A stretch of DNA of 64,000 nucleotides from contig NZ_MKCR01000035.1 of assembly GCF_001855565.1 (NCBI RefSeq), positions 1-64,000 on the forward strand. Reading direction: 5' to 3'. A program made the translations under genes and the position numbers. The notes beneath the pieces are model-generated. The model worked only from the letters and a program-made list of their open reading frames with translations. It did not search any database and was not told the DNA's origin. Below are positions 7,308 through 17,151 of the stretch, piece after piece (position 1 is the first letter of the stretch; the number at the start of each line of letters is the position of its first letter). Source of the DNA: Chromobacterium amazonense. Its GTDB lineage: Bacteria; Pseudomonadota; Gammaproteobacteria; Burkholderiales; Chromobacteriaceae.

Positions 7308-8783
7308 TCACGTCCCGCAGAAGGTCCGGTACCCCTCCGCCACCTCCGGCGCGGCCGGCAGCGCGTAGCGTTGCAGGCCCTCGCGCTCGTTGAATGGGTC
7401 GCGCAAGACTTCCAATAGTTTTCGAGTTGGTCCCATATCGCCATGCTCGCTGGCTGCGGTCAGCGCTTCTTCCACCAAGTGATTGCGCGGGATGTACAGC
7501 GGGTTTTCGCGACGCATCGCGGCGGCGATGTCGGGCGGGCGGCGGGTGCGCGGCACATGGCGGTTTTGCCATTGTTTGAGCCACGGTTCCAATACCGATG
7601 CGGAGGGAAACAGCGCGGCCAGCCTGTCCGGCTTGCCTTCGGCCTCGTCGGCCAGATAGCGCCAGGCCAGGGTGTGATCCACGCCATAGGCCGCCAGCAG
7701 CGCCAGCCAGTCTTGCAGCAGTTGCTTGTCCGTCGCCTTGGCGTCCAGCAGGCCGAACTTGCGGCGCGCCTGATCCAGCCAGTGGGCTTGATAGCGTTCG
7801 GGGAAGCTTTCGATGATCTCGGTGGCGGCCGGCACGGCGGAAGCTGGATCGTCCGGCGCGATCAGCGGCAGCAGGGTTTCGGCAAAGCGCGCCAGATTCC
7901 ATTGCGCGATGGCCGGCTGGTTGCCGTAAGCGTAGCGGCCGGTGTGGTCGATGGAGCTGAACACGGTATCCGGGTGGTGGGCGTCCATGAAGGCGCAGGG
8001 ACCGAAGTCTATGGTTTCGCCGGACAGCGCCATATTGTCGGTATTCATCACGCCGTGGATGAAGCCGGCGTGCATCCAGCGGGCGATCAGCTCGGCCTGG
8101 CGCTCCGCCACCGCGCTCAACAGGCTCAGGTAGCGATGGTCTTGGTTTGCCAGTTCTGGGTAATGGCGGGCGATGGTGTAATCGGCCAGTTTTTTCAACG
8201 TCTCGCTTTCGCCGTGGATGGCGAAATACTGGAAGGTGCCGACGCGCAGATGGCTGGCGGCGACGCGGGTCAGCACCGCGCCGGGCAACTGGCGCTCGCG
8301 CTGGACAGGCTCGCCGGTGGCCACCACCGCCAGCGCGCGGGTAGTGGGGATGCCCAGCGCCTGCATCGCCTCGCCCAGGATCAGTTCGCGCAGCATCGGC
8401 CCGACCGCCGCCTTGCCGTCGCCGCGGCGGGAGAAGGGCGTGCGGCCGCTGCCCTTGAGGGCGATGTCGCGGCGCTGGCCATGGCGATCGATCACTTCGC
8501 CCAGCAGCAGCGCGCGGCCATCGCCCAACGACGGCGACAAGCCGCCGAACTGATGGCCGGCATAGGCCTGGGCGATGGGGTGCGCGCCCGGCGGCAGGCT
8601 GGCGCCGGAAAACAGACGCGCCAGCTCGGCGGCGCTGGCTTGCGCCGTGTCCAGACCCAGTTCGTCCGCCAGTTCGGCATTCCAGAACAGCAGCGCCGGC
8701 GCGGGCGGCATGTCCGGCTGCGCGGCTTGCCATGCGCCGGGCAGGTCGCGGGCATAGCTGTGGTCGAAGGCGATGTGGATCAT
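7308..8783 (-). CDS. selO: SelO pseudokinase-fold protein adenylyltransferase
   Basis: The 491-residue protein belongs to the SelO/YdiU family, whose members have a flipped-ATP kinase fold and transfer AMP to hydroxyl side chains of target proteins, linked to redox stress responses. Clear family signatures are 'AYAGHQFGGLSPSLGDGRALLLGEV', 'DIALKGSGRTPFSRRGDGKAAVGPMLRE', 'RVAASHLRVGTFQYFA' and the active-site block 'HGVMNTDNMALSGETIDFGPCAF'. Length matches bacterial SelO (about 480-490). The C-terminus ends 'RTFCGT'; like most bacterial homologues it uses Cys rather than selenocysteine. ATG 8783 begins the family N-terminus. The 293 bp upstream (8784-9076) hold its promoter region and the ygiQ terminator; I see no further gene there. 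Confidence 0.95.
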   Translation of the reverse strand: MIHIAFDHSYARDLPGAWQAAQPDMPPAPALLFWNAELADELGLDTAQASAAELARLFSGASLPPGAHPIAQAYAGHQFGGLSPSLGDGRALLLGEVIDRHGQRRDIALKGSGRTPFSRRGDGKAAVGPMLRELILGEAMQALGIPTTRALAVVATGEPVQRERQLPGAVLTRVAASHLRVGTFQYFAIHGESETLKKLADYTIARHYPELANQDHRYLSLLSAVAERQAELIARWMHAGFIHGVMNTDNMALSGETIDFGPCAFMDAHHPDTVFSSIDHTGRYAYGNQPAIAQWNLARFAETLLPLIAPDDPASAVPAATEIIESFPERYQAHWLDQARRKFGLLDAKATDKQLLQDWLALLAAYGVDHTLAWRYLADEAEGKPDRLAALFPSASVLEPWLKQWQNRHVPRTRRPPDIAAAMRRENPLYIPRNHLVEEALTAASEHGDMGPTRKLLEVLRDPFNEREGLQRYALPAAPEVAEGYRTFCGT

Positions 8784-9031
8784 GGCTGGCCTCGTGGGGT
8801 CTGTCGTTTAGGTTCTTGCCGCGCTGTTTTCCATCCGGTTTGCCGGCGAGCATGAGCCGCGCCAAGCGCGTTCAAGCGTTCACCAGTTTAGGCGGGGCGT
8901 GTTGCTATATTGTGCGCTCACAAGCGGTATGTCGATGGCGGCATGCACGGCGTCATTTTGCCTGTTCGACGAGCTAATGGATAGCTCAATGGCATAATTC
9001 GCGCCAAGTCGCCGTTGATGCTTCTCGGCTG

Positions 9032-9067
9032 AAAAAACGCCACGCTTTTGAGAGGCGCGGCGTTTTT
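9032..9067 (-). terminator. Intrinsic terminator of ygiQ
   Basis: On the minus strand a stem AACGCCgCGC pairs with GCGtGGCGTT across a nine-base loop and is followed by a T-run. It begins ten bases after the ygiQ stop codon. Confidence 0.85.
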
Positions 9068-9076
9068 CCTGCTGGA

Positions 9077-11344
9077 TCAGCGGTTGCGGCCGGTTTTGCC
9101 GCCAGGCTTGGCCGGCGAGCGGCCAGCCTGCGGTTTGCTGGAGCCAGGCTTGCCGCCTGTGCCGCGCGCGCCGACGGTTGCCGGCTTGCCGCGCTGCCCC
9201 TGCGGGGCTTGTCTTGCGCCGGTGGCCTTGCCGCGGCTCATGGTCGCGCCCATCTTGTGGCGCACGGCGGCGGCCTTGTCGCCCGGCGGCGTCGGCGGGA
9301 TCAGGCAGTGCTTGCTGTGGCCGATCAGGTCGCTGCGGCCCATATTGATCAGCGCGTCGTGGATGATCTGCCAGTTGTCCGGATGGTGGTAGCGCAAGAA
9401 GGCCTTGTGCAGCTTGCGGCGGTAGCCGTCGCGCACCACGTCCACTTTTTCCGAGCTGCGGCCCAGCCGCTTCAGCGGGTTGCGGCGCGTGTGCCACATG
9501 GTGGTGGCCAGCGCCATCGGCGTCGGAGTGAAGGTTTGCACCTGGTCCAGGCGGAAGTTGTTCTTTTTCAGCCACAGCGCCAGATTCATCATGTCTTCAT
9601 CGCTGGTGCCCGGGTGGGCGGCGATGAAATAGGGGATCAGGTACTGTTCCTTGCCGGCCTGGCGGCTGAAGCGCTCGAACAGTTCCTTGAACTTGTCGTA
9701 GGCGCCCATGCCCGGCTTCATCATCTTGGACAGCGGGCCGTCCTCGGTGTGCTCAGGGGCGATCTTCAGGTAGCCGCCCACATGGTGCTGCACCAGTTCC
9801 TTGATGTATTCGGGCGAGCGCACGGCCAGGTCGTAGCGCAGGCCGGATTGAATGTTGATCTTCTTCACGCCCGGCAGCGCGCGCGCCTTGCGGTACAGCT
9901 GGATCAGGTGGCTGTGGTCGGTGTTCAGGTTCTCGCAGATGCCCGGAAACACGCAGGACAGCTTTCTACAGGACGATTCGATCTTCGGGTCCTTGCAGGC
10001 CAGCCGGTACATATTGGCCGTCGGGCCGCCCAGGTCGGAGATGTGGCCTTTGAAGCCCGGCGTTTTGTCGCGGATTTCTTCGATCTCGCGCAGGATGGAT
10101 TCTTCCGAGCGGCTCTGGATGATGCGGCCTTCGTGCTCGGTGATGGAGCAGAAAGTACAGCCGCCGAAACAGCCGCGCATGATGTTGACCGAATACTTGA
10201 TCATTTCCCAGGCCGGGATGTGGGCGTCGCCATAGCTGGGGTGCGGATTGCGGGCGTAGGGCAGGCCGTAGACGAAGTCCATCTCTTCCGTGCTGAGCGG
10301 AATCGGCGGCGGGTTCAGCCACACGTCGCGCTCGCCGTGCAGCTGCACCAGCGCGCGGGCGTTGCCGGGGTTGGATTCCAGGTGCAGCGTGCGGCTGGCG
10401 TGGGCGTACAGCACCGGGTCGTGCGCCACGGCTTCGTAGGCCGGGATGCGCAGCACGGTTTTGGCGCGCTCGGCGCGGCGCTTGGCCAGGCGCTCCTCGC
10501 GCGATTCGATCCGGATGACTTGCGGCTTGGACGGATCAATGTCCTTGGTGGCCTCGGCCGCCTGTTTCGGGATTGCCTGATACGGATTCAGGTGCGGATC
10601 GACGCGGCCAGGCTCGTCCACCACGCTGGAGTCCATCTCCTGCCATTCCTCATCCGGTTTCCAGCAATGCGGCACGATGAAGGCGGTGCCGCGGATGTCG
10701 CGCATTTCGGACAGTTTTTCGCCCTTTGCCGCGCGGTGGGCGATTTCCACCAGCGCGCGCTCGGCGTTGCCGAACAGCAGGATGTCCGCCTTGGAGGTGA
10801 TCAGCACCGACTGGCGAACTTTGTCGCTCCAGTAGTCGTAATGGGCGATGCGGCGCAGGCTGGCTTCGATGGAGCCTATCATCACGCCGACGCCGGGATA
10901 GGCCTCGCGGCAGCGCTGGGCGTAGACGGTGACGGCGCGGTCCGGGCGCTTGTTCGGCGCCGCATGCGGCGTGTAGGCGTCGTCCGAGCGCGGCTTGCGG
11001 TCCGCGGTGTAGCGGTTGATCATCGAATCCATATTGCCGGCGGTGACGCCGAAGAACAGATTGGGCCGGCCCAGTTCGCGGAACGCGTCCGCGCTGTGCC
11101 AATCCGGCTGGGCGATGATGCCGACGCGGAAACCCTGCGCCTCCAGCAAGCGGCCCACCAGCGCCATGCCGAAGCTCGGATGGTCGATGTAGCAATCCCC
11201 GGTGACCAGGATGATGTCGCAGGAGTCCCAACCCAGTTGGTCCATCTCGGCGCGGGTCATCGGCAGGAACGGGGCGGTGCCGAAACGGCTGGCCCAGTAC
11301 TTGCGGTAGGAATCGATCGGTTTAGCGGCTTGCGGAGTCGTCAT
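9077..11344 (-). CDS. ygiQ: YgiQ-family radical SAM protein
   Basis: The 755-residue protein is a UPF0313/YgiQ-type radical SAM enzyme of unknown reaction. The order of parts is: an N-terminal cobalamin-binding-like region ('[33 protein letters not shown]'), a middle region, the radical SAM cluster motif CxxxCxxC as 'CFGGCTFC' near residues 391-398, a TIM-barrel region with '[12 protein letters not shown]', and a basic Gly/Pro/Lys-rich C-terminal tail that looks disordered. Length agrees with E. coli YgiQ plus the tail. ATG 11344 fits the family N-terminus ('[17 protein letters not shown]'). It is divergent from the Kdo hydroxylase gene. Single gene with its own terminator. Confidence 0.93.
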   Translation of the reverse strand: MTTPQAAKPIDSYRKYWASRFGTAPFLPMTRAEMDQLGWDSCDIILVTGDCYIDHPSFGMALVGRLLEAQGFRVGIIAQPDWHSADAFRELGRPNLFFGVTAGNMDSMINRYTADRKPRSDDAYTPHAAPNKRPDRAVTVYAQRCREAYPGVGVMIGSIEASLRRIAHYDYWSDKVRQSVLITSKADILLFGNAERALVEIAHRAAKGEKLSEMRDIRGTAFIVPHCWKPDEEWQEMDSSVVDEPGRVDPHLNPYQAIPKQAAEATKDIDPSKPQVIRIESREERLAKRRAERAKTVLRIPAYEAVAHDPVLYAHASRTLHLESNPGNARALVQLHGERDVWLNPPPIPLSTEEMDFVYGLPYARNPHPSYGDAHIPAWEMIKYSVNIMRGCFGGCTFCSITEHEGRIIQSRSEESILREIEEIRDKTPGFKGHISDLGGPTANMYRLACKDPKIESSCRKLSCVFPGICENLNTDHSHLIQLYRKARALPGVKKINIQSGLRYDLAVRSPEYIKELVQHHVGGYLKIAPEHTEDGPLSKMMKPGMGAYDKFKELFERFSRQAGKEQYLIPYFIAAHPGTSDEDMMNLALWLKKNNFRLDQVQTFTPTPMALATTMWHTRRNPLKRLGRSSEKVDVVRDGYRRKLHKAFLRYHHPDNWQIIHDALINMGRSDLIGHSKHCLIPPTPPGDKAAAVRHKMGATMSRGKATGARQAPQGQRGKPATVGARGTGGKPGSSKPQAGRSPAKPGGKTGRNR

Positions 11345-11404
11345 GCGTTCACGTCTATTTCTGGCAGCCGGCCATTATGCCTCAATCCGGTAAAAAAATC
11401 AGCA

Positions 11405-11418
11405 TAAACAATTGTTTA
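11405..11418. promoter_or_regulatory. 14-bp perfect palindrome in the ygiQ/kdoO divergent region
   Basis: TAAACAATTGTTTA is a perfect palindrome lying 61 bp upstream of ygiQ and about 200 bp upstream of the Kdo hydroxylase start, within a 274-bp divergent spacer (11345-11618). Its position suits a repressor site for ygiQ. No regulator can be named. Confidence 0.35.
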
Positions 11419-11618
11419 ATGTCATGAATCGCCTGACTGCCTGTAGGGGTTTTGCGAGTCGGGAATTATTAGGCAAATCAAGGCGCTGACGAGGCTGTCC
11501 TGGCGGCGGGCTGCCTTTGTCATAGATTTGGGTGTACCCTTTGGCCTTTAATCGGCGCAAAGGGCCAGCGGCAAGGCAGCCATGGTTGCCGTCGTTGAGT
11601 CTGGATAGGGGGAAGGTT

Positions 11619-12470
11619 ATGGTTGAGCGCATCGTCAGCGTGCGGGGCGGAGAGCAGGGCTTAGTGCAAAGGCTGGAGGCGGGCGTTGTGCTGCATGTGC
11701 CGGATTTCCGCTTCAGCCTCAATGCTGCGGAACAGGCCTTGCTCAACCCGTCCATCGCCGATCCCAAGCGCAAGAACATCAGCCTGGAGCCGAACAACGG
11801 CACCCTGCACGGCGTGCAAGGCGGAGACGACACTCAGCAAGCCGTGCGCGCCTTGATTTCGCGTTATCAGCAAGCGGCGGCGCAGTTGTTGGCGCAAGTG
11901 CTGCCGGAGTATCAGGGCAAGACGCGGGCCGCGCCCACCAGTCTGCGGCTGGTGCGGGTGGAAGACCGCAGAACCTCCTGGCGCAAGGACGACAGCAGGC
12001 TGCACGTGGATGCCTTCCCATCCCGTCCCACCTATGGCGAGCGCATTCTGCGCGTGTTCTGCAACGTCAACCCGGCCGGCGAGCCGCGGGTGTGGCGAGT
12101 CGGCGAGCCGTTCGAGGATATGGCGAAGAGGATGCTGCCGCGGGTGCCGGCGCAATGGCCGGGCTCGGCGGCCCTGCTGGCGGCGCTGAAAATCACCAAG
12201 CGCAAGCGCAGCGCCTACGACCACATCATGCTGCATCTGCGCGACGCGATGAAGGCCGACCTGGAATACCAGAAGACCTGTCCGCAGCAGACGGTCCCGT
12301 TCGCGCCCGGCGGGGCTTGGATCTGTTTCTCCGACCACGCCTCTCACGCGGTGATGTCCGGCCAGTTCATGCTGGAGCAGACTTTGTGGCTGCCGCTTGA
12401 GAAGATGGACGACCCGAGCAAGTCGCCGTTGCGGCAGCTGGAGCGGCTGACGGGGCGGGCGCTGGTTTAA
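11619..12470 (+). CDS. kdoO: Kdo hydroxylase-type Fe(II)/2-oxoglutarate dioxygenase
   Basis: The 283-residue protein resembles KdoO, the 3-deoxy-D-manno-octulosonic acid 3-hydroxylase first described in Burkholderia and Yersinia. It converts Kdo of lipopolysaccharide to Ko using Fe(II), 2-oxoglutarate and O2 at the inner membrane. The metal facial triad is visible as 'LHVDAF' (His129, Asp131) and a distal His in 'SDHASHAVMSGQF' (His240 or His243), followed by the Gln/Phe typical of the family end. ATG 11619 is preceded by AGGGGGAAGG and gives the usual 280-300 aa length; an in-frame codon 87 bp upstream is less likely. The gene is monocistronic with its own terminator. Assignment is from motif and length recall; a second possibility is another JBP-like dioxygenase. 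Confidence 0.75.
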   Translation: MVERIVSVRGGEQGLVQRLEAGVVLHVPDFRFSLNAAEQALLNPSIADPKRKNISLEPNNGTLHGVQGGDDTQQAVRALISRYQQAAAQLLAQVLPEYQGKTRAAPTSLRLVRVEDRRTSWRKDDSRLHVDAFPSRPTYGERILRVFCNVNPAGEPRVWRVGEPFEDMAKRMLPRVPAQWPGSAALLAALKITKRKRSAYDHIMLHLRDAMKADLEYQKTCPQQTVPFAPGGAWICFSDHASHAVMSGQFMLEQTLWLPLEKMDDPSKSPLRQLERLTGRALV

Positions 12471-12540
12471 GCGAATTACCTGTACTTTAGGATGGGGTTG
12501 GTGAGGCGTCGTTTCATTGCAAAATACTGGAATCCTCTAG

Positions 12541-12566
12541 CCGGCGCTTCACTGAAGCGCCGTTTT
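12541..12566 (+). terminator. Intrinsic terminator after the Kdo hydroxylase gene
   Basis: The stem CGGCGCTTC / GAAGCGCCG with loop ACT is followed by TTTT. Confidence 0.85.
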
Positions 12567-12610
12567 CATGGTTCCTCGCCGTTAGCCGATATAGAAATGG
12601 GTGTCCACGC

Positions 12611-13330
12611 ATGAACTCCCCTCAAGTCACTCCCCATTCCACGCCGTCCTCGCAACGCTTGCCAAATTGGCGCTCGGCCGGGAAAGCGCCTAACGCACCC
12701 ATTCAGGGACAGTCAGTATTTTTGCTGCCGCTGGATCCGCCGCGGCATGGCGAAGCGCTATTCAAGCTGTTTGCCAATGACGAGGCGCATTGGGCGCATT
12801 TGCCATATGGGCCGTTTGCCGATGCGGAAAGCTTCATGTCCTGGCTGGCGCTGACCGTATCCGCCGCCGATGCCGCGCTTTATGCGGTGTTCAAGAAGGA
12901 TTCCAATCAGGCGCTGGGTTTCCTGGGCTATCGACAGATCGTTCAGGCGCATGGCACGTTGGAGATTGGGCATGTCAATTTTTCTCAGGCGCTGCGTCAA
13001 ACCCGCATGGCGAGCGAAGCCATGTATTTATTGCTGAAAACGGCTTTTGAATTGGGCTATCGCCGCTGCGAATGGCGTTGCGACTCCCGCAATGCCGCGT
13101 CGGCCAAGGCCGCGCGCCGTTTGGGTTTTCAATTTGAAGGCATGCTGCGCCAGGCCATGGTGGTGAAGGGGCGCAATCGAGATACGCTGCTGTTCTCGAT
13201 ACTGGACGGCGAATGGGATGGGCTGTGCCAGGCGTACGAAGCCTATCTGGCCGATGACAATTTCGACGCTGAGGGGCGGCAGCTGCATTCTTTGGGCCGC
13301 TTTATGGCGAAGGATTGCGCATTGGCGTGA
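12611..13330 (+). CDS. RimJ/RimL-type GNAT acetyltransferase
   Basis: The 239-residue protein has the RimJ/RimL-like layout: '[22 protein letters not shown]' at the start of the domain, '[81 protein letters not shown]' through the acetyl-CoA and C-terminal strands. About 35 N-terminal residues before the domain look disordered. Members of this group acetylate N-termini of ribosomal proteins or small amines; this subgroup, with 'EIGHVNFS' and '[15 protein letters not shown]', is common in proteobacteria and of unknown substrate. It is followed at 148 bp by glnS. Confidence 0.85.
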   Translation: MNSPQVTPHSTPSSQRLPNWRSAGKAPNAPIQGQSVFLLPLDPPRHGEALFKLFANDEAHWAHLPYGPFADAESFMSWLALTVSAADAALYAVFKKDSNQALGFLGYRQIVQAHGTLEIGHVNFSQALRQTRMASEAMYLLLKTAFELGYRRCEWRCDSRNAASAKAARRLGFQFEGMLRQAMVVKGRNRDTLLFSILDGEWDGLCQAYEAYLADDNFDAEGRQLHSLGRFMAKDCALA

Positions 13331-13478
13331 GCGCATCGAGTGGCGGTGTCAGAGAGCTTTGGTTCGACCCGGCAAGGGCGGGTTTGGCCGGCACACGGCG
13401 CGAATCCGCCCACTCGCGGAAAATGCGGAAAAAATCGGTTACAATGGCCGATTCGCTATCCTTACCCACAGCCAGAAC

Positions 13479-15161
13479 ATGAGCACGGAAAACAACGCGC
13501 CGGTTGTCAACAACTTCATTCGCAGCATCATCGACGAGGACTTGGCCTCGGGCCGCCGCAGCTCGGTGGTGACGCGCTTCCCGCCGGAACCGAACGGCTT
13601 CGCCCACATCGGCCACGCCAAGGCCATCTGCATCAACTTCGGCCTGGCTGAGGATTATCAGGGCCAGTGCAATCTGCGCATGGACGATACCAATCCGGAG
13701 AAAGAGTCAGACGAGTTCGTCGAGGCGTTCAAGCAAGACATCAGCTGGCTGGGCTTCAAGTGGAACGGCGAAGTCCGTTTCGCTTCGGACTATTTCGACC
13801 GCCTGTACGATTACGCCGTCGAGCTGATCCAGGCCGGCAAAGCCTACGTGGACGACCTGTCCGCCGAGGAAATGCGCCAGTACCGCGGCAGCCTGACCGA
13901 GCCGGGCAAGAACAGCCCGTACCGCGACCGCACGCCGGAAGAGAACCTGGACCTGTTCACCCGGATGCGCAATGGCGAATTCCCGGACGGCAGCAAGACG
14001 CTGCGTCTGAAGATCGATATGGCTTCGCCCAATATCAATCTGCGCGATCCGGCCATCTACCGCATTCGCCGCGTGCATCATCACCGCACTGGCGACAAGT
14101 GGTGCATCTACCCGATGTACGACTACACGCATTGCATCTCCGACGCGATCGAGGGCATCACCCATTCGCTGTGCTCGTTGGAGTTTGAAGACCACCGCCC
14201 GCTGTACGACTGGGTGCTGGACAACATCAGCATCGATCACCATCCGCAGCAGATCGAATTCTCGCGTCTGGAGCTGTTGTACGCGCTGACCTCCAAGCGC
14301 AAGCTGCAGGCGCTGGTGAACGATGGCGTGGTGACGGGCTGGGACGATCCGCGCATGCCCACCATCGCCGGCATGCGCCGCCGCGGCTACAGCCCGGCCG
14401 GCATCAAGCTGTTCGCCCAACGCATCGGCGTGTCGAAGAGCGAAAACATCATCGACATGGCCATTCTGGAAGGCGCGGTGCGCGAGACGCTGGAAAACGA
14501 CTCGCCGCGCGTGATGGCCGTGGTCAATCCGATCAAAGTGACGCTGACCAATTACGACGCCGCCGTCACCGCCAGCCGCAGCGCGCCGTTCCACCCGCAC
14601 CATCCGGAATTCGGCGAGCGCGACGTGCCCATCGCCCGCGAGATCTGGATCGAGCGAGACGACTTCGCCGAAACGCCGCCGCCGAAGTGGCAGCGCCTGA
14701 CCGCCGGCGGCGAAGTGCGCCTGCGCTACTCCTACGTGATCAAGTGCGAGGAAGTGGTCAAGGACGCCAATGGCGAGATCGTCGAGTTGAAGTGCTCGAT
14801 CGACCACGATACCCTGGGCAAGAATCCGGAAGGCCGCAAGGTCAAGGGCGTGATCCACTGGGTGTCGGCCGAGCACGCCATCCAGGCCGATGTGCGCTGG
14901 TATGATCGCCTGTTCACCGAGTCGCGCCCCGATGCGGTGCGCGGCGAGGATGGCGAATATGTCGACTTCCGCCAGTTCCTGAACCCGGAATCGTTAAAGC
15001 TGGTTCCGGCCTATGTGGAGGCTTCGGTGCTGCAGGCCGCGCCGGAAACGCGCTTCCAGTTCGAGCGTTTGGGTTACTTCGTGACCGACCGCTACGAGCA
15101 CCAGCCCGGCGTCAAGGCGGTGTTCAACCGCACCGTGGGCCTGAAGGACAGCTGGAAGTAA
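13479..15161 (+). CDS. glnS: Glutaminyl-tRNA synthetase
   Basis: The 560-residue class I aminoacyl-tRNA synthetase charges tRNA-Gln with glutamine. It shows the HIGH motif in '[24 protein letters not shown]', the '[10 protein letters not shown]' loop, and the KMSKS equivalent 'VSKSEN', followed by the two beta-barrel anticodon-binding domains. Length matches E. coli GlnRS (554). I placed the start at ATG 13479, which gives '[25 protein letters not shown]'. The frame runs on upstream but overlaps the previous gene. A TACAAT box at 13440-13445 lies 33 bp before the start and may be the -10 element. A terminator follows directly. Confidence 0.97.
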   Translation: MSTENNAPVVNNFIRSIIDEDLASGRRSSVVTRFPPEPNGFAHIGHAKAICINFGLAEDYQGQCNLRMDDTNPEKESDEFVEAFKQDISWLGFKWNGEVRFASDYFDRLYDYAVELIQAGKAYVDDLSAEEMRQYRGSLTEPGKNSPYRDRTPEENLDLFTRMRNGEFPDGSKTLRLKIDMASPNINLRDPAIYRIRRVHHHRTGDKWCIYPMYDYTHCISDAIEGITHSLCSLEFEDHRPLYDWVLDNISIDHHPQQIEFSRLELLYALTSKRKLQALVNDGVVTGWDDPRMPTIAGMRRRGYSPAGIKLFAQRIGVSKSENIIDMAILEGAVRETLENDSPRVMAVVNPIKVTLTNYDAAVTASRSAPFHPHHPEFGERDVPIAREIWIERDDFAETPPPKWQRLTAGGEVRLRYSYVIKCEEVVKDANGEIVELKCSIDHDTLGKNPEGRKVKGVIHWVSAEHAIQADVRWYDRLFTESRPDAVRGEDGEYVDFRQFLNPESLKLVPAYVEASVLQAAPETRFQFERLGYFVTDRYEHQPGVKAVFNRTVGLKDSWK

Positions 15162-15179
15162 GCTGTTTGGCCATCCATC

Positions 15180-15208
15180 AATGGCGAACCTCCGGGTTCG
15201 CCATTTTT
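15180..15208 (+). terminator. Intrinsic terminator of glnS
   Basis: The 11-bp stem AATGGCGAACC / GGTTCGCCATT is followed by TTT, 18 bp after the glnS stop codon. Confidence 0.9.
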
Positions 15209-15253
15209 GCGTGCAAAGGCGGCTGCTCCGGCCGCCCGGAACAAGGAGAAAAA

Positions 15254-16897
15254 ATGCATATCGCGCTCAAGTCCGTTTCCCTGTCGCTGCTGGCCGCGGG
15301 CCTGCTGACCGCCTGCACTACGCCGCCTGGCAAGAACAACTACCTCGACAAGACCTACAAGATCACCATCCTGCACACCAACGACCATCACGGCCGCTTC
15401 TGGCCCAACGCCGACGGCGAGTATGGCCTGGCGGCGCAGAAAACGGTGGTGGACAAGGTGCGCGCCGAGGTGAAGGCGGAGGGCGGCTACACCTTGTTGT
15501 TGTCCGGCGGCGACGTCAACACCGGCGTGCCGGAGTCTGACCTGCAGGACGCGGAGCCGGATTTCCGCGCGATGAGCCGCATCGGCTACGACGCGATGGC
15601 GGTAGGCAATCACGAGTTCGACAAGCCGGTGCCGGTGCTGATGAAGCAGCGCGGCTGGGCCAGCTTCCCCATGTTGTCGGCCAATATCTACCAGGATGGC
15701 CGCCGGATGTTCGATCCTTACGCCATGTTCAACCTGGGCGGGGTCAAGGTGGCGGTGCTGGGCCTGACCACGGACGATACGGCCAAGATGGTCAATCCGG
15801 CGCAAATCCAAGGCATCGAGTTCAAGAGCCCGATCGCGGAGGCCGCTAAACTGGTGCCGGAATTGCGCCAGAAGGCCGACATCGTCATCGCCGCCACCCA
15901 TATGGGCCACTACCCGGACGGCCAGCATGGCGTCAACGCGCCGGGCGATGTGGAGATGGCGCGCGCGGTCAAGGGGATCGATCTGATCGTCGGCGGCCAC
16001 AGCCAGAACCCGGTGTGCATGAAGGCGGAAAACGTGCGCGACGACGCCTATGTGCCGGGCCAGCCTTGCGCGCCGGACCGCCAGAACGGCGCCTGGATTG
16101 TGCAGGCGCACGAGTGGGGCAAGTATGTCGGCCGCGCCGATTTCGAATTCAACAACGGCAAGTTCAAGCTGGTGAAGTATCAGCTGATTCCGGTCAATCT
16201 GAAAAAAACCGTCGCCACGGCGGATGGCAAGACCGAAAAAGTGCCGTATGCCGAGCTGATTCCGGAGGACGGCAAGCTCCGGACCTTTCTCAAGGCTTAC
16301 CAAGATAAAGGCCAGCAAGAGCTGGGCGTCAAGGTGGGAGAGCTGTCCGCCAAGCTGGAGGGCGACCGCGAGGTGGTGCGCAGCCGCCCCACCAATCTGG
16401 GCGTGTTCGTCGGCATGGCCATGATGGACAAGACCCAGGCCGACTTCGCCGTGATCAATTCCGGCGGCATCCGCGATTCGCTGCCGACCGGCCCGGTCAG
16501 CTACCGCGACGTGCTCAAGGTGTTCCCATTTGGCAGTACGCTGGCGTATGTCGACCTGCCTGGGGGTGAGGCGCTGGATTACCTGAAGGCGGCGGCCAGG
16601 ATGACGCCGGGCGCCGGCGCTTTCGCCCAGTTTGCCGGAGTGAGGCTCAGGATAGAGGGAGGCGAGCTGCGGCAGGCGCTGATAGGCGGCCAGCCGATTG
16701 ATCCGGCCAAAACCTACCGCATGGCGATCAACAGCTTCATGGCGGCGGGCGGCGACGGTTATCCCAAGCTGAATCAGCATCCGGGTTACGTCAATACCGG
16801 CTTTGTCGATGCCGAGATCCTGAAGGACTTTGTCGCCAAGCACTCTCCCATCCAGGCGGCCCGCTACGTTCCAGGCGACGCGGTGCTGCGGCGTTAA
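15254..16897 (+). CDS. UshA-like 5'-nucleotidase/UDP-sugar hydrolase lipoprotein
   Basis: The 547-residue protein is a periplasmic, lipid-anchored metallophosphoesterase of the UshA family, hydrolysing nucleotides or UDP-sugars for nutrient salvage. It has a signal peptide with lipobox 'LLTAC' (Cys about 21). The calcineurin-like domain shows 'ILHTNDHHGRF', 'GGDVNTG', 'GNHEFDKP', 'THMGHY' and 'GGHSQNPVC', and the C-terminal 5'-nucleotidase domain shows 'INSGGIRDSLPTG' and 'FGSTLAYVDL'. Length equals E. coli UshA (550). ATG 15254 has a strong AAGGAG site. The insertion with 'NPVCMKAENVRDDAYVPGQPC' is typical of UshA. It has its own terminator. Lipoprotein anchoring differs from soluble E. coli UshA but is common in related groups. 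Confidence 0.92.
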   Translation: MHIALKSVSLSLLAAGLLTACTTPPGKNNYLDKTYKITILHTNDHHGRFWPNADGEYGLAAQKTVVDKVRAEVKAEGGYTLLLSGGDVNTGVPESDLQDAEPDFRAMSRIGYDAMAVGNHEFDKPVPVLMKQRGWASFPMLSANIYQDGRRMFDPYAMFNLGGVKVAVLGLTTDDTAKMVNPAQIQGIEFKSPIAEAAKLVPELRQKADIVIAATHMGHYPDGQHGVNAPGDVEMARAVKGIDLIVGGHSQNPVCMKAENVRDDAYVPGQPCAPDRQNGAWIVQAHEWGKYVGRADFEFNNGKFKLVKYQLIPVNLKKTVATADGKTEKVPYAELIPEDGKLRTFLKAYQDKGQQELGVKVGELSAKLEGDREVVRSRPTNLGVFVGMAMMDKTQADFAVINSGGIRDSLPTGPVSYRDVLKVFPFGSTLAYVDLPGGEALDYLKAAARMTPGAGAFAQFAGVRLRIEGGELRQALIGGQPIDPAKTYRMAINSFMAAGGDGYPKLNQHPGYVNTGFVDAEILKDFVAKHSPIQAARYVPGDAVLRR

Positions 16898-16923
16898 GTC
16901 TGCCTGCTTGATGTCACCCATGC

Positions 16924-16952
16924 AGCCCCGCCTTGGCGGGGTTTTCCTTTTT
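16924..16952 (+). terminator. Intrinsic terminator of the ushA-like gene
   Basis: The stem CCCCGCC / GGCGGGG with loop TT is followed by TTTTCCTTTTT. Confidence 0.9.
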
Positions 16953-17151
16953 CCTGCCGACGGGGCCGTTTGCGTGTGTAGTGCCGACGCTACTTTTGCG
17001 CCGGTTTGCTGCCGGTCAAGGAAGCATTTCTTGGCGCGGCTAACCGGCTTGAGGCGACTCTCGCGCCGGTGGTATGGTGGTGGTGTTAGCAGCGTAGGCA
17101 GGCTGTCTGGTCTTGCGCTGCCCGGACTGTCCACTATTTCAGGTTGCGATC

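Noticed and set aside
9209-11407. A 732-codon open frame on the plus strand opposite ygiQ
   Set aside because: It mirrors ygiQ codons, is rich in Val, Ala, Gly, His and Arg as expected for antisense of a GC-rich gene, and has no recognisable domain.
15092-17134. A 680-codon open frame on the minus strand opposite the ushA-like gene
   Set aside because: Antisense shadow; its start lies in the next intergenic region and no family is seen.
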